A DNA stretch of 5,568 nt from Vulcanimicrobiota bacterium (GCA_019245995.1 JAFAQW010000176.1:1-5568), one strand, 5' to 3'; shown: positions 1 through 5,568, counted from the stretch's first letter. The notes: generated from the sequence alone by a model not told the origin. Numbers and translations are program-made.

Positions 1-1314
1 GTTCCCGCTTTCTTCGAACGTAGCGTTGTGCTGACGAGCGCCGTAGACGCGTACCGCTATGGAGATCAGGCCGCAGGCGGCGCGGTCGTCGCCGCGCCGT
101 TTTTGGACGGATCGAACTTCGACGTGGCCACGCTCGGAAGTCGCGTCATCGCGCGTCTGCAAGCCGGTTCGGATGAGTCCGGCGTTGCCGCGGCCTCGTT
201 TACCGACAACGAGGAGTCGCACCAACGCACGGATCTGTTCGCCGGTTGGCCGCTCGGCGGCGACCAGTCGCTCAACGCCGCCGCGGGCACGGAGCAGGCG
301 CGACTGTACTCCGCGACGCCGCCGCTTTTCAGCGGCGACTATTCGTTCGTGGATGCGACGTTCAGCGCTCCCCGCTTTGCGAACTTTTCGTTCACGGCGC
401 TCGCCGACCACGGCGCGTACGCCGAACAATTCGGCGAGTATCCCGTCTCGACGGCGTGGTCGGATAGCGGCCTGGCCGCCGGCGTGCACTCGAACGGCGC
501 CGTTTCGACGTTCGGCGATTTCAGCGTTCGTGCGTCGAGCGGCTTCTACGACGCGCAAGCGCTACCTGGTGGTATTCCACGGCTTGCGGCGTTGCTGACG
601 CAGACGCACGCCGATGCCGGCGTAACGCTGAGCGCTCCGGAAGGCAGGCTGACCGCGGCGGTCGGCGCATTTTGGATCGACTACTCCGGCGGATCGTACG
701 GTATGTCGCGTGCGCAGCGAACCGCGTTGCTCGCGCCGTCCTTGGAAGCAACCTTGTTTCCGAATGGAAAGTGGAGCGCGACCGTCGAGGGCAGCGGCGC
801 CTTCACGCTGCCGAATTTCGTCGAACAGTATCAGTACGCGGGCCCCGCAGGCCGCGCCATCGCGCTGATGCGCAACTCTTTGGTTGCGGGGACGCTCACC
901 TACACGGACGAGTCGAGAGTTTCGGTGTCGTTGGAAAGCGCGCAAGAGCGTTTCGCGGGCGCGCAGTCCGGGACGGTAAGTTCGACCGGTCTCGCCGCGA
1001 CCTGGCAGGTCTCGCCCGCGGTCGCGTTACGCGCCTGGACGATGCACCTCGCGCAAAACTTGGCACCGATCATACCGCTCTATCCCTGGTTTACCTCGAC
1101 CGTGAACGCGTTTTGGTTAACGTACGCTCCCGCGCCGAGCGGATTGCGGTTCGACGGCGTCTACCGCCGCGATCTGCTCGACGGTTCGCCGTTCTACCAC
1201 TTCGATGGCGCCGTGTCGGGCCAGATTACGGGACGCGTGCGCTGGTATGCCGGCGCCGAGGATTGGATGCATCGCACCTTTCTCGACGCCGGACTACGAA
1301 TCGGCGGCCGTTAA
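1..1314 (+). CDS. Outer-membrane beta-barrel protein, probably TonB-dependent receptor C-terminal region (5' partial)
   Basis: The reading frame is open from the first base and stops at TAA 1312-1314, so 437 residues of a longer protein are visible. The GTG at 28 has no ribosome-binding site and is not a believable start. The visible chain is a long series of short alternating polar/hydrophobic stretches rich in Gly, Ser, Thr, Tyr, Phe and Trp. Examples are SLEATLFPNGKWSATVEGSG, SRVSVSLESAQERF and GLAATWQVSPAVALRAWTMH, linked by turns. This is the look of antiparallel transmembrane beta-strands, and there are no hydrophobic helices or catalytic motifs. The segment FTLPNFVEQYQY resembles the LPxxxExY-type segment in barrels of TonB-dependent receptors. 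The end (RTFLDAGLRIGGR) resembles a last barrel strand but lacks the usual terminal Phe/Trp. The inferred role is uptake or surface transport across the outer membrane, substrate unknown. The plug domain, TonB box and signal peptide would lie upstream of the window. Another barrel family (porin-like or a surface assembly protein) remains possible. The gene converges on pnp, leaving 6 bp between stop codons. Confidence 0.55.
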   Translation, partial: VPAFFERSVVLTSAVDAYRYGDQAAGGAVVAAPFLDGSNFDVATLGSRVIARLQAGSDESGVAAASFTDNEESHQRTDLFAGWPLGGDQSLNAAAGTEQARLYSATPPLFSGDYSFVDATFSAPRFANFSFTALADHGAYAEQFGEYPVSTAWSDSGLAAGVHSNGAVSTFGDFSVRASSGFYDAQALPGGIPRLAALLTQTHADAGVTLSAPEGRLTAAVGAFWIDYSGGSYGMSRAQRTALLAPSLEATLFPNGKWSATVEGSGAFTLPNFVEQYQYAGPAGRAIALMRNSLVAGTLTYTDESRVSVSLESAQERFAGAQSGTVSSTGLAATWQVSPAVALRAWTMHLAQNLAPIIPLYPWFTSTVNAFWLTYAPAPSGLRFDGVYRRDLLDGSPFYHFDGAVSGQITGRVRWYAGAEDWMHRTFLDAGLRIGGR

Positions 1315-1320
1315 GACGCC

Positions 1321-3573
1321 TCAGCGATCGTCGTGCCGCGAATGCGGGCGCCGGCGCCGGCGCGTCGGCGGCGCGCCCGGCCCTGCCGGGAGTCCGCCGT
1401 CACGAGGTTCGCGATTCGGCCGCGGGGCGCGCGCCGCAAAGTCGCCATTGCCGGACACGCCGCCGAGGAGAGCCTTGCGCGAGAGGTTGATGCGCCCTTG
1501 CGGATCGATCTCCGTGACTTTGACCATGATCTCGTCGCCGACTTTCACGACGTCCTCCACGCGATCGACGCGGGCCGGAGCGAGTTGGCTGATGTGCACG
1601 AGCCCTTCTTTGCCGGGGAGGATTTGCACGAAGGCGCCGATGTTGATGATGCGGGTCACCGTGCCCAGATAACTCTCGCCGACGACCACGTCTTTGGTGA
1701 GGTTTTCGACGATCTGCTTCGCCTTGTCGCCGGAAGCGCCGTCAAGCGACGTGATGAACACGCTGCCGTCGTCTTCGATGTCGATCTTTTCCACGCCGGT
1801 GTCGGCGATGATCTTGTTGATGACCTTTCCGCCGGGGCCGATGACGTCTTTGATCTTCGCCGGATCGATTTTCACGATGATCATTCGCGGCGCGTACTCC
1901 GAGAGTTGCTCGCGGGGGCCCGCGATGGTCTCGGCGAGCTTGTCGATGATGGCGTGGCGCGACTTCTTCGCTTCAGCCATCGCTTCGCGCATAATTTGCA
2001 CCGTGATGCCTTGGACTTTGATGTCCATCTGGATCGCGGTGATGCCCTTCTTGGTACCCGCGACTTTGAAGTCCATCTCGCCGAGTGCATCTTCCATGCC
2101 TTGAATGTCTGTGAGGATCGCGTATTTGTCGCCTTTGAGGATGAGCCCCATCGCGACGCCCGCCACGTGATCTCGAATCGGCACGCCCGCATCCATCAGC
2201 GCCAGCGTCGAACCGCACACCGATGCCATCGAAGAGGAGCCGTTGGATTCGAAGATCTCGCTGACGAGGCGCAGCGTGTACGGGAACGTATCCTTCGGCG
2301 GCAGGACCGGAATCAGCGCGCGCTCCGCGAGTAAACCGTGACCGATCTCGCGCCGCCCGGGCCCGCGCATCGGGCGAGTCTCGCCGACCGAGTACGGTGG
2401 GAAGTTGTAAAAGTGCATGTAACGCTTGTCCTCGAGGGCCATAATGCCGTCGAGGCGCTGCGCGTCGCTGGTAGATCCCAGCGTCGCGGCCGTAAAGACC
2501 TGCGTTTGTCCGCGCGTGAACACGCCCGAGCCGTGAACTCGGGGAACGTAATGCACCTTGCACCAGATCGGACGCACTTCGCCGGGCTTGCGACCGTCGG
2601 GGCGCAGCTTTTCGTCTACGACCATCGAGCGCAGCTCGTCCTCTTGCATCGCCTTGACGATCTTGTCGAACTCCTTAGCGCCGAGCGGATTCTCGAGCAA
2701 CGCCTTCACGGCGTCGTCTTTCTTGCCGCACCGCTTGAGAGCTTCGTCGACGCTCAGTTCGTCGAACAGCAGTTCGCGCTTCTGTTTGTCGACCGTTCGC
2801 ATCGCCTTCGCGACGTCTTTAGCGAAGGTCTTGCGTACCCATCGTTCGAGCGACGAATCGACGCTCGCGACCGGATACTCACGTTTCGGTTTTCCGGCCT
2901 TGCGCGCCAGTTGCTCGATCGCCGTGATGATCGTCCGGATCTCGCCGTGCGCGAACTCCACGGCGCCGAGGAACTCGTCCTCGTCGATCTCCTTGGCGCC
3001 TCCCTCGACCATCATGACGGCGTCAGCGGTTCCCGCGATGACGATTTCCATGCCGCCGGTCTCGTACTGCGGCAACGTGGGATTGCAGATATAGTTGCCG
3101 TCTTCGTCGCGCCCCACGCGGACGGCGGCGACCGTTTTCTCAAACGGAATGTCGCTCAGCGCGAGCGCGGCGCCGGCGGCGCAAACGCCCAGCACGTCGG
3201 CGTCGAGTTCGGGATCGATCGAAAGAACCGTCGCAACGATCTGCACGTCGTTGCGAAAACCGTCGGGGAAGAGCGGTCGAATGGGACGATCGATCTGCCG
3301 CGAGCTCAGGACGGCGTGTTCCGGCGGACGGCCTTCGCGCTTGATGTAGCCGCCCGGAATCTTTCCGGCGGCATACATGCGTTCCTCAAAATCGCAGGTC
3401 AGGGGGAAAAAGTCGATGCCTTCGCGAGGCTTCTCGGAAGCGGTGACGGCGCAGAGCACGACGTTTTGATCGCCATAACGAATCAACGCGGAGCCGTTTG
3501 CTTGCTTCGCGAGTTCGCCGGTTTCGATGGTCATCGTGCGCCCGCCGACCGTTAGACTAACGGATTCGGGCAC
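1321..3573 (-). CDS. pnp: Polynucleotide phosphorylase (PNPase)
   Basis: This is a complete 750-residue 3'-5' exoribonuclease/polymerase (EC 2.7.7.8), a cytoplasmic homotrimer that degrades RNA phosphorolytically; E. coli PNPase has 711 residues. Domains in order: first RNase PH domain about 10-145; helical domain about 150-320; second RNase PH core about 325-550; KH domain about 563-620 with GxxG loop IGPGGK at 578-583; S1 domain about 632-701. Phosphate-site serines lie in SNGSSSMAS (443-451). D489 and D495 in DIQGMED match the metal-binding pair D486/D492 of E. coli. The RNA-channel loop reads YIKR (76-79) where E. coli has FFRR. Residues about 705-750 form a Gly/Pro/Arg-rich disordered tail with five consecutive Arg (738-742). 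The GTG at 3573-3571 is chosen as start because AGGAGAG precedes it and the protein then begins MPESVSLTVGG, a normal PNPase N-terminus. The frame stays open upstream to an ATG at 3834, but that extension is not PNPase-like. No rpsO lies upstream, where pnp is often found; the neighbour is a divergent transketolase operon. Confidence 0.97.
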   Translation of the reverse strand: MPESVSLTVGGRTMTIETGELAKQANGSALIRYGDQNVVLCAVTASEKPREGIDFFPLTCDFEERMYAAGKIPGGYIKREGRPPEHAVLSSRQIDRPIRPLFPDGFRNDVQIVATVLSIDPELDADVLGVCAAGAALALSDIPFEKTVAAVRVGRDEDGNYICNPTLPQYETGGMEIVIAGTADAVMMVEGGAKEIDEDEFLGAVEFAHGEIRTIITAIEQLARKAGKPKREYPVASVDSSLERWVRKTFAKDVAKAMRTVDKQKRELLFDELSVDEALKRCGKKDDAVKALLENPLGAKEFDKIVKAMQEDELRSMVVDEKLRPDGRKPGEVRPIWCKVHYVPRVHGSGVFTRGQTQVFTAATLGSTSDAQRLDGIMALEDKRYMHFYNFPPYSVGETRPMRGPGRREIGHGLLAERALIPVLPPKDTFPYTLRLVSEIFESNGSSSMASVCGSTLALMDAGVPIRDHVAGVAMGLILKGDKYAILTDIQGMEDALGEMDFKVAGTKKGITAIQMDIKVQGITVQIMREAMAEAKKSRHAIIDKLAETIAGPREQLSEYAPRMIIVKIDPAKIKDVIGPGGKVINKIIADTGVEKIDIEDDGSVFITSLDGASGDKAKQIVENLTKDVVVGESYLGTVTRIINIGAFVQILPGKEGLVHISQLAPARVDRVEDVVKVGDEIMVKVTEIDPQGRINLSRKALLGGVSGNGDFAARAPRPNREPRDGGLPAGPGAPPTRRRRRPHSRHDDR
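1348..1363. repeat. 16-bp GC-only palindrome at the convergent barrel/pnp boundary
   Basis: GCGCCGGCGCCGGCGC is perfectly self-complementary and made of overlapping CGCCGG units. It lies 34 bp after the barrel-gene stop and within the last codons of pnp, where it encodes the five-arginine run. In RNA from either strand it could fold to about 6 bp with a 4-nt loop. There is no following T tract on either strand, so it is not a classical intrinsic terminator, though a stable stem here could still protect or define 3' ends of both messages. Confidence 0.35.
3549..3563. repeat. 15-bp perfect inverted repeat just inside the pnp start
   Basis: CCGTTAG-A-CTAACGG has 7-bp perfect arms around a single central base. 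It spans about codons 4-9 of pnp, beginning 7 nt after the GTG codon. In the mRNA it could fold as a 5-bp stem (CCGUU/AACGG) with a 5-nt loop, or as DNA it could be an operator-like dyad. It uses AGT (Ser) and CTA (Leu), codons that look uncommon in this GC-rich gene. A dyad of this size can arise by chance in a window this long, so function is only suggested by position. Confidence 0.4.
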
Positions 3574-3576
3574 AGT

Positions 3577-3583
3577 CTCTCCT
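3577..3583 (-). promoter_or_regulatory. Shine-Dalgarno site of pnp
   Basis: On the minus strand AGGAGAG lies just upstream of the GTG at 3573-3571, with 5 nt between its AGGAG core and the start codon. It decides the start, because neither the upstream ATG at 3834 nor the internal ATG at 3534 (codon 14) is the natural N-terminus of this family. The spacing is slightly short but normal. Confidence 0.85.
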
Positions 3584-3631
3584 AAATTTCGAATTTTTTC
3601 TTTTGTTATGTTATGAAGTGCCGGTCGTTCG

Positions 3632-3647
3632 GGCCGTGCGCGCGGCC
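3632..3647. repeat. GC-rich hairpin in the pnp-transketolase intergenic region
   Basis: GGCCG-TGCGCG-CGGCC forms a 5-bp all-GC stem with a 6-nt loop, between the pnp ribosome-binding site and the putative divergent promoters. No T tract follows it on the minus strand in a terminator-like position; the AT-rich stretch (about 3583-3616) begins some 16 nt beyond the stem and is mixed A/T. If pnp transcription starts near 3668, the hairpin lies in its 5' leader. The E. coli pnp leader also contains a structure, cleaved by RNase III, through which PNPase controls its own synthesis. Equivalence here is unproven. Confidence 0.35.
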
Positions 3648-3674
3648 GCCCTGCCTTCACGAGGTTCCAAGCCA

Positions 3675-3704
3675 AATATGCTGGTATAACGGCTCCCATG
3701 CAAA
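3675..3704 (-). promoter_or_regulatory. Candidate leftward promoter for pnp
   Basis: Read on the minus strand, TTTGCA (3704-3699) and CATATT (3680-3675) are separated by 18 bp and each match the sigma-70-type consensus at 4 of 6 positions. Transcription would start near 3668 and give a leader of about 95 nt that includes the GC-rich hairpin and the AT-rich stretch before the ribosome-binding site. It overlaps the rightward promoter, so the two polymerases would compete. The match is weak and the true pnp promoter could lie elsewhere, including inside the transketolase gene. Confidence 0.25.
3682..3690 (+). promoter_or_regulatory. Extended -10 promoter of the transketolase operon
   Basis: TGGTATAAC combines an extended -10 TGN with a -10 hexamer TATAAC (3685-3690, 5 of 6 matches to consensus). 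No good -35 is seen; GGTTCC at 3663-3668 gives a 16-bp spacer but is poor, as is common with extended -10 promoters. Only 7 nt (GGCTCCC) separate the hexamer from the ATG at 3698, so the expected transcription start falls at or within a base or so of the A of the start codon. Confidence 0.6.
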
Positions 3705-4555
3705 CGCTCTCGGCGGATCGGCTCAAGGAGCTACAACTACGGGCGAACGACGTGCGGCAAGGAATCATCCGTTCCTTGCTATCGGCCGGTTCCGGACATT
3801 CTGCGGGGCCGCTCGATATGTCCGACGTATTCACCGCGCTCTACGGCCATCTCATGCGGCACGATCCCGCCCATCCGGATTGGCCAGATCGGGATCGCTT
3901 GATCCTATCCTGCGGCCACATCGCGCCGGTGCGCTATTCGGCGATGGCCAACTTCGGCTATTTTCCGGTGGAAGAGTTGTTAACGCTGCGAAAGTTCGGC
4001 TCGCGGCTGCAAGGGCATCCCGAACGGGTCAAACTGCCGTCCGTCGAGACGACGTCGGGCCCATTAGGCGAGGGGCTGGGCCAAGCCGTCGGCATGGCGC
4101 TCGGCGCAAAAATGGACGCCAAGGATTTTCGCCTTTGGGTCGTTGCGTCCGACGCGGAGCATCAATGCGGGCTGCATTGGGAGGCCGTGCTCACCGCCGC
4201 GAAGTTCAAGCTCGACAACGTCACCGTCATCGTGGATCGCAACTTCATTCAGATCGACGGAAGCACGGAAGACGTGATGCCGCTGGAGCCGTTCGCGCAA
4301 AAGTATCGTTCCTTCAACTGGGAAGTCTTCGAGTGTGACGGCAACGACATCGCGTCGTTCGTGGAGACGGCCGAGCGCGCCCGGCGAACCGTCGGCAAGC
4401 CGCAAGTCATCGTCGCGCTGACGGTTCCGGGCAAGGGCGTCTCCTACATGGAAGGCGACTACACGTGGCACGGCAAGCCGCCCAATGGGCAACAAGCGGA
4501 CGAAGCATTGCGCGAACTGTCGGCCGAACGAGAGAGCATTCTCGCCCGTGGCTAG
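3698..4555 (+). CDS. tkt: Transketolase, N-terminal subunit (thiamine-diphosphate PP domain)
   Basis: This 285-residue protein is the first half of a split transketolase (EC 2.2.1.1), which moves two-carbon ketol units between sugar phosphates in the non-oxidative pentose phosphate pathway; cytoplasmic. Residues matching E. coli TktA: H34 in SGHSAG (H26), H74 in CGH (H66), H107 in QGHPE (H100), H258 in WHGKPP (H261), D152 (D155) and N182 in DRN (N185), the last two being Mg-diphosphate ligands with the same 30-residue spacing. The usual GDG, often SDG in split enzymes, reads SDA at 151-153, so its last Gly is Ala. QIDG (185-188) and PGKGVSYME (244-252) are typical. There is no Shine-Dalgarno before the ATG; a -10 box ends 7 nt upstream, suggesting a leaderless message. 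The stop (TAG 4553-4555) lies inside the start of the partner gene. Split transketolase-like pairs also include apulose-phosphate and sulfofructose transketolases. No neighbour here supports those pathways, so the ordinary enzyme is favoured. The symbol is generic. Confidence 0.93.
   Translation: MQTLSADRLKELQLRANDVRQGIIRSLLSAGSGHSAGPLDMSDVFTALYGHLMRHDPAHPDWPDRDRLILSCGHIAPVRYSAMANFGYFPVEELLTLRKFGSRLQGHPERVKLPSVETTSGPLGEGLGQAVGMALGAKMDAKDFRLWVVASDAEHQCGLHWEAVLTAAKFKLDNVTVIVDRNFIQIDGSTEDVMPLEPFAQKYRSFNWEVFECDGNDIASFVETAERARRTVGKPQVIVALTVPGKGVSYMEGDYTWHGKPPNGQQADEALRELSAERESILARG
4530..4536 (+). promoter_or_regulatory. Possible weak ribosome-binding site of the transketolase C-terminal subunit
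   Basis: The purine run GAGAGAG lies 11 nt before the GTG at 4548, inside the end of the preceding gene. It is a poor match to AGGAGG, so coupling to ribosomes ending at 4555 is probably the main way this start is used. Confidence 0.4.
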
Positions 4556-5564
4556 CGGAACGCGGCTCTGCGACGTGACGGCGGATGCGGCGCATTTGGT
4601 GGACTATCGCTCCGGCGATCTCCAGCAGGTTCCCACGCGCAACGGCTTTGGCGAAGGACTGATCGAGGCCGGAACCCTCGACTCAAACGTCGTCGGAATA
4701 TGCGCCGACCTTTCCGAGTCGACGCGCTTCGAAGGGTTTCGCAAGGCACGCCCGTCGCAGTACTTGGAGATCGGCGTTTCGGAGCAGATGCTCGTGGCGA
4801 TGGCGGGCGGCCTCGCCTCCGTGGGCAAGATACCGTGGATCGCCAGCTACGCGATGTTCAATCCCGGGCGCTCATGGGAGCAAGTGCGCACGATCATGGC
4901 GCTCAACGAAACCAACGTGAAGATCGCCGGCGCGCACGCGGGCGTTTCGGTCGGACCCGACGGCGCGACGCATCAAGCGATCGAGGATATCGCAATCATG
5001 CGGGTCATTCCGCACATGACCGTCGTCGTTCCGTGCGACGCCGTTCAGACCAAAAAGGCGACGCTCGCGCTCTCGCAGATGTGGGGACCGGCATATCTGC
5101 GCTTCGGTCGCGAAAAATCCGCAGTGATTACGACCGGCGAGACGCCGTTCGAGATCGGCAAGGCGCAGATCTTCCGCGAGGGGCGAGACGTTGCGATCGT
5201 TGCGTGCGGAATCTTGGTGTACAACGCACTCATCGCGGCTGACCGGCTCGCGCGCGAGGCCGGCATCGAATGCCGCGTCGTGAACAACCACACGGTCAAA
5301 CCCATGGATCAGGCGGCGATCCTCGATGCGGCGCGCAGGTGCGGCGCCGTCGTTACGGTCGAGGAACACCAGCAGCACGGCGGCATGGGTTCGCGGGTCG
5401 CGGAAATACTCGCCCAGCATGAGCCGACGCCCATCGAATTCATCGGAGTGGACGATTGCTTCGGGCAGTCGGGCGATCCCGCCGAACTGATCGAGCACTA
5501 TGGAATGGGCGTCGCGTCGATCGAACAGGCCGTCCGCCGGGCGTACCGGCGGAAAAGGCTCTAG
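4548..5564 (+). CDS. tkt: Transketolase, C-terminal subunit (Pyr and C-terminal domains)
   Basis: This 338-residue protein is the second half of the split transketolase and completes the thiamine-diphosphate active site with the preceding gene's product. The Pyr domain spans roughly 28-195 and the C-terminal domain roughly 205-330. E79 in IGVSEQ is the glutamate that activates the cofactor (E411 in E. coli TktA). Other matches: R31 in PTRNGF (R358), the serine of ADLSEST (S385), H130 in AHAG (H461), D138 and H142 in GPDGATHQ (D469, H473), and R188 in LRFGREK (R520). VEEHQQHGGMG (271-281) is the conserved C-terminal domain motif. The GTG at 4548 is chosen as start. It overlaps the upstream stop by 8 bp (GTGGCTAG), puts PTRNGFG at the usual distance from the N-terminus and suggests translational coupling. 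An in-frame ATG at 4485 lies deep in the upstream gene and adds 21 non-homologous residues. The C-terminus (RRAYRRKRL) is strongly basic. Close relatives of this fold are DXS and the E1 beta subunits of 2-oxoacid dehydrogenases, but the partner fixes it as transketolase. The symbol is generic. Confidence 0.93.
   Translation: MASGTRLCDVTADAAHLVDYRSGDLQQVPTRNGFGEGLIEAGTLDSNVVGICADLSESTRFEGFRKARPSQYLEIGVSEQMLVAMAGGLASVGKIPWIASYAMFNPGRSWEQVRTIMALNETNVKIAGAHAGVSVGPDGATHQAIEDIAIMRVIPHMTVVVPCDAVQTKKATLALSQMWGPAYLRFGREKSAVITTGETPFEIGKAQIFREGRDVAIVACGILVYNALIAADRLAREAGIECRVVNNHTVKPMDQAAILDAARRCGAVVTVEEHQQHGGMGSRVAEILAQHEPTPIEFIGVDDCFGQSGDPAELIEHYGMGVASIEQAVRRAYRRKRL
5534..5552. repeat. GC-rich inverted repeat at the 3' end of the transketolase operon
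   Basis: CCGCCGG-GCGTA-CCGGCGG has 7-bp perfect arms and a 5-nt loop, and ends 9 bp before the TAG stop at 5562-5564. It is followed by AAAAGG rather than a T tract, so it does not qualify as an intrinsic terminator from what is visible. It may stabilise the 3' end of the message. The real terminator, if any, lies beyond the window. Confidence 0.35.
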
Positions 5565-5568
5565 CTAG

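Noticed and set aside
28..30. GTG at 28 as the start of the barrel gene
   Set aside because: The frame is open to the window edge with no Shine-Dalgarno before the GTG, and the chain lacks a signal peptide and plug domain, so the gene begins upstream.
672..1490. Plus-strand 272-residue frame overlapping the barrel gene and the pnp end
   Set aside because: Arginine-rich shadow frame in GC-rich DNA with no domain features, crossing the convergent gene boundary.
1333..3555. Two long plus-strand frames (1333-2334 and 2338-3555) covering most of pnp in antisense
   Set aside because: They lie in one frame that is open because of the codon bias of GC-rich pnp. Their translations are Arg/Asp/His-rich with no recognisable domain, and pnp is unmistakable on the other strand.
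3678..3689. Tiny upstream reading frame (ATG CTG GTA TAA) before the transketolase ATG
   Set aside because: It overlaps the -10 element itself, so it would not be transcribed from the predicted promoter.
3574..3834. 87-residue N-terminal extension of pnp to an ATG at 3834
   Set aside because: The extension is antisense to the transketolase gene and has no PNPase similarity. A strong AGGAGAG precedes the GTG at 3573, which gives a normal PNPase N-terminus.
3613..4338. Plus-strand 241-residue frame starting in the intergenic region
   Set aside because: It runs out of frame through the transketolase N subunit, has no ribosome-binding site and shows arginine-rich shadow composition.
4485..4547. 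ATG at 4485 as the start of the transketolase C subunit
   Set aside because: It would overlap the N-subunit gene by 71 bp and add residues unlike the family. The GTG at 4548 gives the usual N-terminal spacing.
5534..5568. Rho-independent terminator at the end of the transketolase operon
   Set aside because: The 7-bp stem is followed by AAAAGG and lies before the stop codon; there is no T tract on either strand.
1..5568. Mobile element, CRISPR array, defence system, tRNA or riboswitch
   Set aside because: No repeat arrays, transposase or integrase motifs, tRNA-like cloverleaf or known aptamer core was seen. The genes are ordinary metabolic, RNA-decay and envelope genes.

Overview
The window comes from a GC-rich (about 60% by eye) bacterium. 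An apparent outer-membrane beta-barrel protein at the left edge points to a diderm cell envelope. The combination of such a barrel, a two-subunit transketolase and GC-rich coding would fit an uncultivated lineage such as Candidatus Eremiobacterota (WPS-2). That assignment is recollection and inference, not something the sequence proves. No mobile element, CRISPR array, tRNA or rRNA is visible, and coding density is very high.

Layout. (1) Positions 1-1314, plus strand: 3' part of a gene for a barrel-like, probably TonB-dependent-receptor-type surface protein. It is open at the left edge. (2) Positions 1321-3573, minus strand: complete polynucleotide phosphorylase (pnp), convergent with the barrel gene and separated from it by only 6 bp. 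(3) Positions 3574-3697: a 124-bp divergent intergenic region. It holds the pnp Shine-Dalgarno site, an AT-rich stretch, a GC-rich hairpin, a convincing extended -10 promoter for the rightward genes and a weaker leftward promoter candidate. (4) Positions 3698-4555 and 4548-5564, plus strand: N-terminal and C-terminal subunits of a split transketolase, overlapping by 8 bp and probably translationally coupled. The window ends 4 bp after the last stop codon.

How the genes work together. The two transketolase subunits form one thiamine-diphosphate enzyme. The first carries the diphosphate/metal-binding (PP) domain and the second carries the pyrimidine-binding (Pyr) domain and the C-terminal domain. 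Between them almost every active-site residue known from full-length transketolase can be matched. PNPase is an unrelated housekeeping RNA-decay enzyme that shares only the divergent regulatory region.

I see no new multi-gene system here; this is mostly ordinary core-genome sequence. Points worth a second look are the SDA variant of the transketolase GDG cofactor motif, a transketolase mRNA that looks leaderless, a 15-bp dyad just inside the pnp start, and a 16-bp palindrome at the convergent gene boundary.
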